Of a stretch of DNA of 64,000 nucleotides, positions 33,161 through 45,208 are shown one piece after another. The DNA lies in the NCBI GenBank assembly GCA_014607495.2, contig CP053163.1:2212716-2276715 (forward strand), read 5' to 3'. This DNA is from Carposina sasakii (taxonomy: Eukaryota > Arthropoda > Insecta > Lepidoptera > Carposinidae). Both the position numbers and the translations under genes were made by a program. The number at the start of each line of letters is the position of its first letter. The first letter of the stretch is position 1. The notes below the pieces were generated by a model. That model worked only from the letters and a program-made list of their open reading frames with translations. It did no database searches and was not told the origin of the DNA.

Positions 33161-33537
33161 CTGGGAAGACACAAAAACTTCTTTATTGTACACTATTAGG
33201 TGTTTAAGGAAAAAATACAAAGGCGTGCTTATGTCCATGAGATATTTCTTTCAGATTTTTTAAATGAATCGTGATGGTGATATATAGATTAAATATCGCC
33301 TCTTTCCCTGAAGAGTGGGCATAGATCACGGATCTCCGTTGCCTACGGTCCTGACACAACTCTTTCTTTTCATGTAATTTCATGACACTCTTCATGCACT
33401 CTCGGAAAAAAGGTATTTCATTGTCAACTGCTGAACATAGGCCTCCACAAACAACTTACACTGCGACCATTGGAAGCGGCCTGCAACCACTCTCGCATAA
33501 TGTATGAGAAAACTTTGCAGCTGTGTACATATTCATA

Positions 33538-33906
33538 TATAGGATGTTTTTTGTGGCCACCTTTAACGAAGGGTACGTATTCTATACATGAAATAAAGTA
33601 AGTTTATGCCAAAAAAAATGCTGGAAAAAAAATTTTCAAATTCCTTGATTGTGCGAAATTTATAGTGTCCAGTGTTTATGTTCGTTTTTTTATAGACAGA
33701 TATTAATTATTTTTCGTGAAAAAATCCTGCTACGCGCGTCTATGTGCATTTATGCAGAAAAACGCAGTCTATTTACTCAACTTTGGACCCTAATATTTTG
33801 GAAACCAGACACTTCCCAGGTATGCTTCCATGGAGAAAAATGATCGTGATGATGAGGAGATTCCGTAGTTTTCGGGAACGTTGACGACCAAAAATCATCC
33901 TGTATA
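33538..33906 (+). mobile_element. MITE M2
   Basis: TAGGATGTTTTTTGTGGCCA to CCAAAAATCATCCTGTATA; the interior matches 11618-11998 closely. Confidence 0.82.
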
Positions 33907-34079
33907 ATAGGTATGTACCGAGGGTAACTTATAACTTGAATGCAGCAGAGAGGAAAGAAAAAACGACTATTTATGTCTCATGATTTTGCAATAACATTAA
34001 TGTTTCCTTGCACAGTCGAAGTACAATAAATTACGAATACCAAATTACGTAACCGAATTCCAACTTTTACTTTACATAA

Positions 34080-35230
34080 CTTTATAGACAGGAAATATTC
34101 TACTTATAAACCCCAAGTTGACTCACAAGAAGCCCGGGACCTTGGAAACGGGCCCCTTGGCAATTACACCCCGAAACTTATCAAAACAAACAATACTTTT
34201 GGTCACGTTCGACTTAGCAAGATGGATTGCTACCAAATTACCATTAAAACATGGTGAAGTTACATTGAAGAGTTGTTTTAACAACCTATACTCATTAAAA
34301 TTGTCCTATTCTGATGCGGGACTTCACTAGAATACGTCTGCTGTCTTACATGTCGTTAGAGTCGACTAGTGAACTAAAAGGCATTCTCCTATTCCAGCCC
34401 ACGAGCACTTAGGGCCGATAGAACCACATGGTGCCCCTATACTAGATGTTTATGAAAATTGGATATTGCGTAGGTAACGGGGAAAGAATATTGTTGGAAC
34501 TAATAGTTGTTGGATCCTAGTTCATAATAGGTACGTAGGTTACAAGCTAAGATCTGTGGAGGCCCTCTGCCCCGGCTAGGAGACACAGAAACATTAAGTC
34601 AAAGTAAGTCAAGATTACATTGGCACTTACCTAACTACATTATCACATCTCCTCTTTGTATCTTATTCATGAATTAAAATTACCTTAATTCTTAACAAAG
34701 AAGCTTTTAATATTTTTTTTATTAAATTTAATCTTATCTGATACATATTAAATTAGGTTAAATGTCGATTTAGAAAGAGCAATCTGGATTAGTAGGTCAT
34801 AGAATTAAATTATTTCATTTTAAGTTTTACCGTGGAACTAAATTTTTTATTCATTTCTATAGATAAGGTTATGATATAAATACGTGGTTTAGGTAACTAG
34901 TGAACGAATAATAGGGATGAATAGAAGAAGAGTACCTTCCTACTGCGTAAACCCTGAAGTGAATGAACAGGAGGAAAAAGGTTCTTATAGGGCTAAAGAT
35001 TCACCCTAAAACCGCACCCTATAAATTAATTTTCCTAAAGTATAAACAAATAAATATTTGCGGCCGCGATCCGCCCGTAAAGACGAATGTTTTTCTTTCA
35101 TAAATTCTGTTTTTCTTTCACCGGCGCGGCATTAAATAATTTATGTTTGTCCTTGAGGTTCGCTACTCGTATCATGGGCTTTTATATCAAAACGTGTATT
35201 TGTTGATCGCGAAAAAAAATTAACGAAAGA
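34080..35230. other. Intron without recognised elements
   Basis: Small scraps only: a family G end near 34315-34345, a family E phrase (AGGGCCGATAGAACCACATG) at about 34411, and a block near 34555-34615 (CCCTCTGCCCCGGCTAGGAG) that recurs at 57915-57965. Confidence 0.4.
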
Positions 35231-35259
35231 ATGATATGAACCTAAAGGGTCCCATAGTC

Positions 35260-35640
35260 TAAGAGACGTGGAAGATCGACCTTCACGGATCTGATAACTC
35301 GATGAGACATATTTCTTATCAAATATAATTTATAAATAAATATGCCTATGATGACTTGCCTATCGAAAAGTGTTCATAGCTATTTTTATTTTAATTAATT
35401 TTCTCTCATCACCTTCACTCTTTTGATAACCGAATGAGTTTTATCTCAAGTGATAGTTTTTAACATGCAGAGTATGCCTAGGTAGGCTTGCCTACTTATT
35501 TAGGCTTATCTGCAAATTCAATAGGCAAGTCACAATAGGTATATTTGTTGATATAATAATATCATGATATGAATTATATTTGTTAAAAAATATGTCTCAT
35601 CGAGTTATCAGATCGGTGAAGGTTGATCTTCACGATCTCC
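35260..35640. mobile_element. Foldback MITE
   Basis: GAAGATCGACCTTCACGGAT-CTGATAACTCGATGAGACAT is mirrored by ATGTCTCATCGAGTTATCAG-ATCGGTGAAGGTTGATCTTC. The loop is about 270 bp and AT-rich. The next element starts within 20 bp. Confidence 0.78.
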
Positions 35641-35653
35641 TCTACTACCAATA

Positions 35654-36039
35654 TACAGGGTGATTTTTGGTCGTCAACGTTCCCGAAAACTATGGAATCT
35701 CCTCATCATCACGATCATTTTTGTCCATGAAAGCATACCTGGAAAGTGTCTGGTTCCCAAGATATTAGGGTCCAAAGTTGAGTTAATACACTGCGTTTTT
35801 CTGCATAAATGCACATAGACGCGCGTAGCCAGATTTTTTCACGAGAAATAATTAATATCTGTCTATGAAAAAACTAGCATAAACACTGGACACTATAAAT
35901 TTCGCCCGATCAAGTAATAAAAAAAATTATTTAAAAAAAATTACATCATTTCCCAGCACTTTTTTGATATAAACTTACTTTATTTGATGTATAGAGTACG
36001 TACCCTTAGTTAAGGGTGGCAACGAAAAAACACCCTGTA
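35654..36039 (-). mobile_element. MITE M2, reverse copy, with a long flanking repeat
   Basis: TACAGGGTGATTTTTGGTCG to AACGAAAAAACACCCTGTA. CTCCTCTACTACCAATAT occurs directly before it (about 35636-35653) and after it (36043-36060). Such a long direct repeat is more than the TA expected for this group. Confidence 0.82.
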
Positions 36040-36349
36040 TACTCCTCTACTACCAATATATTACATTTTTTCTATTAGTTTTAATGCTTCACAGTCGCTA
36101 GTTAGGTCCCCCGGGATTTTCTATGCTTTGTTATACATTTTTCTGGTCGCCTCTGTTGACCCTTGCTCACAGGAGTTGCAGAGGCGGGAATGAGTGATCG
36201 GCCAAACCCGGTTACTACCAATATATGGTACAATTTATCTATTATATATGGGGCCCCTAAGGAGTGTTTACCTTTTCTACGAGAGAATCTATTACTAAAT
36301 AAATGTACAACGTAAACTACCGGTTTCAATAAGACTATAATTCATTATG

Positions 36350-37330
36350 AATTTACAATATTTACATGTAATGACTATAATGGTGTATGTACAATTTATT
36401 TTAATTTAAGAAAATCTTGAAGAGATTTCAAAAATAAGTTCTCGAAGCTGGCAAACTTTGGTATTATTAAGTACTTACTTAATCAGTTCTGAAAAGTATA
36501 TAATAATCAACGTTTCTCGAACGTTTCATAAAAATCGCATTGCAACTGTCCACTTTATTCTTACTGTGTAAAATCCCTCTATTTCACGCGCACGTTTTAT
36601 TATCTGTCTACGTCTACTTTTACTATCTGAAATCTTTGTCCTCCACTCAAGAAAAATCAATTTCAATACATTTATATAAATTGTTCTACTTGAAGCAGAC
36701 AACGGTTACGATAAAAAATAAAATATGCTCCTAGGTTATCTTTTCTTGTATAAAATATTAATATTATTCAGTTTGACTCTCTACGTTCTTCATACAAGTA
36801 TAACTTTTAGGTTTATTTCTGTACATTTGGTAGAACAGAGGAATTTATTTATTTAATGTTATTTATACTCATAGGTTCAGACTAAGATAATATTTACACG
36901 TAAAAATTTTAATATAATTTGATCAATCACCCATGCCCAGCTCTTTCTGTTTGTCTTAGTAAAACCAGAACAGTATGTTTTCTAATTCTTCATTAGGCTT
37001 GAACTTACTTAAGTGCATTTTTTTTTAATAATCATCTAAAAACTGTTGGGAATCATGGTTTTAAGTCAGGATATCTCTGGCTGTCCGACTATATGTACAG
37101 TTAGATACGATGTCTTCTTTTATACCATACACTGTTATCATGGACCTTATCTTTTGAACTTTGACCATTTTCGGAGACAACCTCTAAAGGAAAATATTTT
37201 CTTAGATAAAGATTACGACGATTATTTACAATTCTATTTTTATCGTCGCATGTTTTTCCGGTAGCCCAGGGACCCATGTTAAAATAGGTTAAAAGTTTTT
37301 TTTTTAAATTCATAAATAGAGATGTACACG
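36350..37330. other. AT-rich intron, nothing recognised
   Basis: Short frames here (36540-36734, 37046-37264, 37101-37313) overlap on both strands and carry no motif. Confidence 0.45.
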
Positions 37331-37550
37331 CCTACTTGTTGGTGGGCAAACGCTCCACGGGGCATCGACGGAGTCCTAGCAAGGCGTGCCCTGCCCCGTG
37401 GAAAGCGATGTGAAGGGGACACATTTTAGTGGGTATGCTGCCGAAACTTTCCATTCTTCGCGGTCGGTCAGAGAGGGTCACATATCCCACGTGCTTGCCC
37501 CAGGCGTGGTCGAATGCGTCATGCATTTTACTCACGTTAAAAAAAAGAAG
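37325..37550 (-). repeat. GC-rich block, probable LINE fragment
   Basis: A sharply bounded GC-rich stretch in AT-rich intron. The minus-strand frame reads HDAFDHAWGKHVGYVTLSDR and PRRMESFGSIPTKMCPLHIA. The composition suggests transposon coding or 3' sequence, but the family is not recognised. Confidence 0.4.
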
Positions 37551-38136
37551 TTAAAATTTTCAACTACTTCGTAACAACTCGAACAAGTCGTTTCAATACA
37601 ATATTTTTCCATAAAAACAGAAATATAAAACTTGTGAATAGAGGTATTAGGGCCAATAAATAGTGTAATAAACTGATTCATATGACAGATTCTAATTAAT
37701 AGCATTTAATATAAGCTATCCAAAATTAAACAGATATGGAACGTAATAAAATATTGTTTAATAATAATCAGATAAATAGTATATTGTAAATACTCTCGAA
37801 TGATAAAAGAGATTTAGTATGAAAATTGAAATAAATATTTTCCATATAAAAGTTTTACGTGTCATTTTATTCGTCACTTTAGAATCTAATCTAATTTGTC
37901 TGTAGAATTCTACTTCCGCATACTCGTATAAACTCAGAAGCCTGTCTACAAAGATAGACTATTGCTAACATTCATATTCATATTTCTATCTATATCTATT
38001 TGCAGACCACTGAAAATGGAAAATCTGCTGTTAAAATTTAGACAGGCCAATCAGTGAGGTAAAACCGGTAAATATTTTAGCCGAAACCATCGTTCACTCA
38101 ATGCGAAGTAATAATTACTTCAGTGTGAAGTATTTA

Positions 38137-38536
38137 TACTGGGTGTAAAAAGACAACTTTGTTCTTTTAATACCTTATATTCTTTGTAACATCTCAATCA
38201 CTTTTTTCTATGAAAGCACCCCTGGGAAACCACAGGTTTCCATGATATTGAGGTTCAAAGTTCCATTATTATTATCATTTTATTTTTACATAAATCCATC
38301 AAAAATCGGTTACCAAACATTTTTTTCAAAATTTTTGTCAAAATGTTATAATGTTAGTTTTGTAGGTACATTTGTACTTTGAGCATCAAACGAATACATT
38401 GCTTGCAATAAAATGACAGTATTTTTTCATAATTTTTTTGTCATTTCCCAGGGTTGGTTCCAAAGAAGAAAATGATCGTAACCTTACAAAGAATACGAGG
38501 TATTAAAAAAACATCGTTGTCATTTTACACCCTGTA
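38137..38536. mobile_element. MITE (TACTGGGTG/CACCCTGTA ends)
   Basis: TACTGGGTGTAAAAAGACAA and GTTGTCATTTTACACCCTGTA form inverted ends; AATACCTTATATTCTTTGTA and TACAAAGAATACGAGGTATT continue the pairing. TA flanks. Confidence 0.82.
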
Positions 38537-38984
38537 TACTAGACACATTGCTGCACGCCACAGATATTTTATTGTAGGTATGTCATGCTTGCGACCGCTG
38601 TGTACTGCTGTGTATACTTTATTACAAGCGGTAAGAGTCCATTTTGGTTAACACCGCATATTATGGTTGGTTAACGGCTGCATTTCGGCCGGAAAATTCA
38701 GCGGAACAGGCAGCTGATCAATTATCTCGGTCGTATATCTAATCGTCGTGACGTCATTTGGCTCGAGAGACACTCCCCGCTAATTGTCCCATTCACCCAT
38801 TCACTCACTCTCTCTCAATCCAACAAAAACCGTTTTACGTCCCCCTATTAGAACGTTAACGACCTATATTCTATTCCGTTTTATGCTAGGATTAAAGTAC
38901 GTTATATAGGCGGAGTAATGTGTTTTGGTATGGTCTAAATAACTGCTAATTTGATTGTCTTCGAAAGCTACTTTGTGCTATTTT

Positions 38985-39090
38985 TCATCGTCGTCGTCAG
39001 CCTATTGCAGCCCACTGCTGGACGTAGGCCTCCCCCAGAGTACGCCACATGGCTCGATTTCTCGTTTTTGCCATCCAGTCACAACCAGCC
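38985..39090 (-). repeat. RTE-like LINE 3' end
   Basis: CGTCGTCGTCAGCCTATTGC, CTGCTGGACGTAGGCCTCCC and TTTTTGCCATCCAGTCACAA match the 3' part of 32611-32870. Confidence 0.6.
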
Positions 39091-39179
39091 GTCCTCTTTG
39101 TATTGTTAAGAGGGATATTTTTGTAAGGACCGATTTTGATCAAGTTTAAGAGAAAGACAGCATCAACATTATCCTTCAG

Positions 39180-39304
39180 CAGAGGCGGCTCGTCCTAAGG
39201 AGCGCGGGTGCAGTGCACTCCCACCCACAAAGATTACATAGGCAATCTATATTTCTCTTTATTTATAATTACCTTTCAATTATTCTATGAATTAGCCGCC
39301 CCTG
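39180..39304 (+). mobile_element. hAT-like MITE nested in another MITE
   Basis: It starts CAGAGGCGGCTCGTCC and ends GAATTAGCCGCCCCTG, with TCCTTCAG at 39172-39179 and 39305-39312. The surrounding sequence (39122-39345) is a relative of the MITE at 25091-25217. Confidence 0.9.
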
Positions 39305-39379
39305 TCCTTCAGATACGCTATCTAACCGCTGGAAAATCGACCTATAATATAATAAATTTCCTTACTATTATATTAGCCT

Positions 39380-39647
39380 TGGCCATTGGCCGCGTGGTGC
39401 CGGCAGAGTAGAATTCGTACCACCCCATGTCTGCCCGTGGGTATCGTACGAGGCGATTAAGGGTTTCCGGGAGGTGGGCAGCAGTGCCTCCCGTATTGAC
39501 AACATAGTCCAAAATACAAACTGCGGTCACCAACCCGCCTGCCCAGCGTAGTGACTATGGGCAAATACCCCCCATGGCAGTCTTGTGGCGTGCCCTGGGG
39601 GAGGCCTACGTCCAGCAGTGGACTGCAATAGGCTGATGATGACTATG
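39380..39647 (+). repeat. SINE family C, full copy with 10-bp target duplication
   Basis: It runs from TGGCCATTGGCCGCGTGGTG to GCTGATGATGACTATG and is flanked by ATATTAGCCT (39370-39379 and 39648-39657). It gives the family full length, about 268 bp. Confidence 0.9.
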
Positions 39648-40211
39648 ATATTAGCCTGTGTCAATCTCATACGCGAATTTTAAATACTATGGAAAGAATT
39701 CTTTGAAACTTCATTAGAAACTCCCTGCTTTATTTGCCTTCGTAAACCGTCCTTTATTTGTGGTCATAATGAAACGAGTGAGTAGCGATATTTTAACTAT
39801 ATCTTTTCAGAAAATAAAACTTTATATAGGGGGACATTAAACACATTATGGTTCATGTCGAGTTGACATGATTGTTTAAAAGATAAAAAGTATAATATTT
39901 TATGTTCTTCAGTTATTTTTATACTCTAGGCCTCCATTAATACGTAGCACTGATGATTGAATAGGTACCTTATTTGAAGGATAGATAAACAGTTAAGTAA
40001 ACTATAATTAAAAGAAAGTTTGGTTTTCAAAACGTGGTGTAATCAATATAAAGTAATACAGATAAAGCTAAATAATGTTAAACGGCTGGTAAAATTTAAT
40101 AGCAAATAGAAACATGAAAACGGATTGTCCACTGATACGGTATTGGCATTCGACTGTAAAATTGTGCATTCAATGGAGTGTTAATGTTTTACGACTATTA
40201 GTTGTGTATCT

Positions 40212-40560
40212 GGGTGTATCCCATCTGGCCCGGTGCCTGGCCCGGCGCCGGGCCAAATGGGAAAAAAAAGTTTCATCTGGCCCGGTGAAATGCTTACCGG
40301 GCCAAATGACACAAATCAAGTGCCATCGTCCCCGGTGAGGGGAGAAAAGAGGATACACCTCCTAATTTGTGAAATACTATCTACATGCATCTATGAAAGG
40401 AATTGAACTAATAAATCAAACTGCTTGAGTATACAGTAATAATTTTTTATAGCGAGTGACGCGTTATCAACTTGTGCCATAAAACTCAACCTGAAAATTA
40501 AATACACTTCTTAAAAGTAGATATAAGTATTTGAATTTGAACATAAAAATATTTTTATAA
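40212..40560 (+). repeat. Left outer terminal repeat of the palindromic transposon
   Basis: A hairpin-rich end with repeated TGGCCCGGTG and the 16-bp palindrome GGCCCGGCGCCGGGCC. It matches the inner end read from 43015 rightward (GGGAGAAAAGAGGATACACC against GGAGAAAAGAGGATACGCCT; TTTGTGAAATACT; GAGTGACGCG). The mirrored right copy is 45527-45941. Confidence 0.85.
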
Positions 40561-40850
40561 TAATAATAATGATAGAAAGTAAAATAAATTATTTCCATCA
40601 AGGGTTCGCCCATTCGGCCCTACACCCTCCCTCGGATCTGCCGACTCATGTTCACGAACAGAAACAACGCAGTCGCAAGGAGAAGTCAGATCTAGGCACC
40701 TATTATGCAAATACATAGCACTTTCCGAAAATATCAATTAATAATGTTAATCGACATATGTTTCATCAACACCCGTGGCATCTTCAGGATTTAAAATAGT
40801 AACGTAATATATAAGTAAACAAAATTATTTATAAAAAACTCGTAGGTAAC
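40560..40850 (-). repeat. Older repeat inside the palindrome arm (left copy)
   Basis: The minus strand contains GATGCCACGGGTGTTGATGA and CATGAGTCGGCAGATCCGAG, also present diverged outside the palindrome at 51293-51500. The minus-strand frame 40555-40737 (HESADPREGVGPNGRTLDG) is exactly repeated at 45350-45532 on the plus strand. Confidence 0.7.
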
Positions 40851-40878
40851 GTAAAGACCCCAATAATGGACACCTTAA

Positions 40879-41796
40879 GGGGTTATATCCACTTGTGATT
40901 TTCAAAAAATCGATTTTGATTTTTTTTCATTTTTTGAATGTACATATATTCAAGAATATTCTCTGAAAATTTCAAATCGATCCGACAATTAGTTTCGGAT
41001 ATATGAGCGTATTAGTAAGAACGTCTCCGAGCGTTCGAAAGTAGGCGGAGCACGAGCCGGAGTAGCAGCTGTTTCTGGTAGCTTCTACCCTTTTGTTCTC
41101 GACTTATATTGTGTTTGGGACCCTAAGATAATAATACAAATGGAAGCAAACGACGAAGCAGAGGGTTCCTCTTATGGTGCTGGAATAGATGACACGATGT
41201 AAGTTAAAAAAAAAAATTAATTTAGTGTAAATCGTTCCCGAAACTTTAAACGCGTTTATCTCAAAACCGTGTTTTTAGAGTCGGTGAGGAAAATTTCTCC
41301 GAAACCGCTAAACCGATCGGTTTGAAATTTTCACACGACTTACTCAGATATATTTTTCAGGTAATGATCGAAGGAATAAGGTTTTGGACAATAATTTCGA
41401 TTTTTTAAGCCACTATGAAGTGAAAAATTTTCATGAAAAACTGAATTTTTTTTTTTGAACAGCCGCCATTTTGTCAAAAATCAAAATTTTGACTAGACCT
41501 TCGATCATTACCTGTATTTATTTATTATAAAACTAAATATTTTTGGTTTTTGGTTTTCAGATAATTTGGACCAGAGATATCTTGCTCACCGCCAAGCACT
41601 TTTTTTTGGAGGTCTCTCCGCAGATCATCTACAGGAGCTAGGGGATCCAATATTTTTTTAAATAAACCGCTGATTGTTAAAGTACATTAAATTCTGTTTA
41701 AGTACATTTTTTCCATTAATGTATAAAATAAAATGCCTCTTTGGAAAAAAATCACAAAAAACGCGTTTTTTCTGCCTCGCAAGTGGATATAACCCC
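40879..41796 (+). mobile_element. TTAA-flanked Kolobok/Mutator-like deletion derivative (left arm)
   Basis: GGGGTTATATCCACTTG and CAAGTGGATATAACCCC are inverted ends with TTAA at 40875-40878 and 41797-41800. Inside is the tail of a transposase: a piece with EAEGSSYGAGIDD at 41141-41200 followed by a GTAAGTT donor, and after ggttttcag a piece with DNLDQRYLAHRQALFFGGLS ending in a stop near 41660. EGSSYGAGIDD parallels EGGLYGPGIAD at the end of the transposase fragment at 53722-54153, including the donor just after it. Confidence 0.75.
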
Positions 41797-41898
41797 TTAA
41801 GAAATTTTTTGATGTTTATTGTTACTTTCTCATAGGTTTTTAAAGCTTTTGAGATATAGTTTAGTTATATATTAAGTTTAATGTTTGTTTAATGGCTG

Positions 41899-42162
41899 GT
41901 GATATGTCCCGATGATAAAAATAGCAAGATATTTCGTGATTACATGTTAAAGCAGTGGTTGCGTGATGAGTTTATAAACGTGTGGTGCGTTTTCGGACAA
42001 CGCCACCGTACGACAAATGCACTGGAAGCGTGGCACAGCAAGCTTAACAAGACAATAAAAAAACAGCCCAATATGATAGAGATGTTTAAAGCGCTTTATA
42101 CCGACGCGTCTTATTACAATACAAGATCAGTACAAATTCAAAATAAGATACCTAGTATTTGA
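41899..42162 (+). pseudogene. Mutator-like transposase C-terminal fragment (left arm)
   Basis: 87 codons. VWCVFGQRHRTTNALEAWHS and KLNKTIKKQPNMIEMF match the C-terminal segment after the catalytic core of MULE-type transposases (the N-x-x-E-x-W-H-x-x-L-N motif). The DDE core is absent; the sequence upstream is interrupted by the TTAA element, so the gene is dead. An identical peptide is encoded in the right arm. Its superfamily agrees with the 8-bp target duplication around the palindrome. Confidence 0.7.
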
Positions 42163-43014
42163 CGCAAATCAAGGGAGGCCATGCTTCGAGAAGACTTTAT
42201 TCAGACGACTACCATGGAGCTAGTGACCGGTCAAATAACCGTCGGTCATTTTTTAGAAAAAATGCGATAGAAAATTCGGAAATTATTTATTTTATTCAAA
42301 AGACTTATCAATGTTTGAAACTGTGATTTATAAAAGTTTTATAAATTGTTATTGATTATACTCAACTACAATCTGTGATTATTAACATTTGTGATAACTA
42401 GTATACCTACTAAATGATTATTATTATGTTCAAATTTTTGACCATGTAAATTGTTGATTAAAAAAATTATTAAGATTAAAAATTAAGATTAAGATTAAAA
42501 ATTCTTATTGAAGAGAAGAATTGTTTGTATGTTACAATAAGTATTTATAAATAATTTTGTTTGATTCATAGCAATTTGGCTTCGTTGATTAGGTATTACT
42601 ATTATTTAAAAGATTATTATTTTATATCATTTTATAGTACGTATATTGTTGTTGTTAATAAAAAATCATATCGTAGACTGTTTGTATGCTATAAGTAACT
42701 ACTTATTAATAATTTTGTTTGTTTCATAGCAATTGGCTTCGTTGATTATGTTCAAATTCAAAAATATTTACTTATAAGAAGTCTATTACAGGTTGAGTTT
42801 AATGACACAATTTGATATCGCGTCACTCACAATAAAAACTGATTATTGTACCTATATACTAAGCAGTTTGACTTATAAGTTCAATCCCTTTAGATGCATG
42901 TAGTGAGTATTTCACAAATTACGAGGCGTATCCTCTTTTCTCCTATTACCGGGGACGATGGCACTTGATTTGTGTCATCTGGCCCGGTAAAAATATCACC
43001 GGGCCCGATGAAAC

Positions 43015-43072
43015 GGGTGTATCCCATCTGGCCCGGTGCCTGGCCCGGCGCCGGGCCAAATGGGAAAAAAAA
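43015..43072. repeat. Loop of the giant palindrome
   Basis: 58 bp flanked by GATGAAAC and GTTTCATC. It contains one copy of the terminal unit (GGGTGTATCCCATCTGGCCC...GGGCCAAATGGGAAAAAAAA), the same unit that is doubled at the right outer end. It is asymmetric and sets the axis; its internal 16-bp GGCCCGGCGCCGGGCC palindrome is at 43042-43057. Confidence 0.88.
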
Positions 43073-43924
43073 GTTTCATCGGGCCCGGTGATATTTTTAC
43101 CGGGCCAGATGACACAAATCAAGTGCCATCGTCCCCGGTAATAGGAGAAAAGAGGATACGCCTCGTAATTTGTGAAATACTCACTACATGCATCTAAAGG
43201 GATTGAACTTATAAGTCAAACTGCTTAGTATATAGGTACAATAATCAGTTTTTATTGTGAGTGACGCGATATCAAATTGTGTCATTAAACTCAACCTGTA
43301 ATAGACTTCTTATAAGTAAATATTTTTGAATTTGAACATAATCAACGAAGCCAATTGCTATGAAACAAACAAAATTATTAATAAGTAGTTACTTATAGCA
43401 TACAAACAGTCTACGATATGATTTTTTATAAACAACAACAATATACGTACTATAAAATGATATAAAATAATAATCTTTTAAATAATAGTAATACCTAATC
43501 AACGAAGCCAAATTGCTATGAATCAAACAAAATTATTTATAAATACTTATTGTAACATACAAACAATTCTTCTCTTCAATAAGAATTTTTAATCTTAATC
43601 TTAATTTTTAATCTTAATAATTTTTTTAATCAACAATTTACATGGTCAAAAATTTGAACATAATAATAATCATTTAGTAGGTATACTAGTTATCACAAAT
43701 GTTAATAATCACAGATTGTAGTTGAGTATAATCAATAACAATTTATAAAACTTTTATAAATCACAGTTTCAAACATTGATAAGTCTTTTGAATAAAATAA
43801 ATAATTTCCGAATTTTCTATCGCATTTTTTCTAAAAAATGACCGACGGTTATTTGACCGGTCACTAGCTCCATGGTAGTCGTCTGAATAAAGTCTTCTCG
43901 AAGCATGGCCTCCCTTGATTTGCG

Positions 43925-44188
43925 TCAAATACTAGGTATCTTATTTTGAATTTGTACTGATCTTGTATTGTAATAAGACGCGTCGGTATAAAGCGCTTTA
44001 AACATCTCTATCATATTGGGCTGTTTTTTTATTGTCTTGTTAAGCTTGCTGTGCCACGCTTCCAGTGCATTTGTCGTACGGTGGCGTTGTCCGAAAACGC
44101 ACCACACGTTTATAAACTCATCACGCAACCACTGCTTTAACATGTAATCACGAAATATCTTGCTATTTTTATCATCGGGACATATCAC
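43925..44188 (-). pseudogene. Mutator-like transposase C-terminal fragment (right arm)
   Basis: Mirror copy of 41899-42162, same 87-residue translation. The identity shows the inverted duplication is recent relative to the decay of the element. Confidence 0.7.
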
Positions 44189-44290
44189 CAGCCATTAAAC
44201 AAACATTAAACTTAATATATAACTAAACTATATCTCAAAAGCTTTAAAAACCTATGAGAAAGTAACAATAAACATCAAAAAATTTCTTAA

Positions 44291-45208
44291 GGGGTTATAT
44301 CCACTTGCGAGGCAGAAAAAACGCGTTTTTTTGTGATTTTTTTCCAAAGAGGCATTTTATTTTATACATTAATGGAAAAAATGTACTTAAACAGAATTTA
44401 ATGTACTTTAACAATCAGCGGTTTATTTAAAAAAATATTGGATCCCCTAGCTCCTGTAGATGATCTGCGGAGAGACCTCCAAAAAAAAGTGCTTGGCGGT
44501 GAGCAAGATATCTCTGGTCCAAATTATCTGAAAACCAAAAACCAAAAATATTTAGTTTTATAATAAATAAATACAGGTAATGATCGAAGGTCTAGTCAAA
44601 ATTTTGATTTTTGACAAAATGGCGGCTGTTCAAAAAAAAAATTCAGTTTTTCATGAAAATTTTTCACTTCATAGTGGCTTAAAAAATCGAAATTATTGTC
44701 CAAAACCTTATTCCTTCGATCATTACCTGAAAAATATATCTGAGTAAGTCGTGTGAAAATTTCAAACCGATCGGTTTAGCGGTTTCGGAGAAATTTTCCT
44801 CACCGACTCTAAAAACACGGTTTTGAGATAAACGCGTTTAAAGTTTCGGGAACGATTTACACTAAATTAATTTTTTTTTTTAACTTACATCGTGTCATCT
44901 ATTCCAGCACCATAAGAGGAACCCTCTGCTTCGTCGTTTGCTTCCATTTGTATTATTATCTTAGGGTCCCAAACACAATATAAGTCGAGAACAAAAGGGT
45001 AGAAGCTACCAGAAACAGCTGCTACTCCGGCTCGTGCTCCGCCTACTTTCGAACGCTCGGAGACGTTCTTACTAATACGCTCATATATCCGAAACTAATT
45101 GTCGGATCGATTTGAAATTTTCAGAGAATATTCTTGAATATATGTACATTCAAAAAATGAAAAAAAATCAAAATCGATTTTTTGAAAATCACAAGTGGAT
45201 ATAACCCC
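44291..45208 (-). mobile_element. TTAA-flanked Kolobok/Mutator-like derivative (right arm)
   Basis: Mirror copy of 40879-41796, with TTAA at 44287-44290 and 45209-45212. Its presence at the mirror position shows it was inserted before the arm was duplicated. Confidence 0.75.

Noticed and set aside
41899..44188. Two separate transposase genes
   Set aside because: Same 87-residue fragment in mirror positions of one palindrome, not independent genes.
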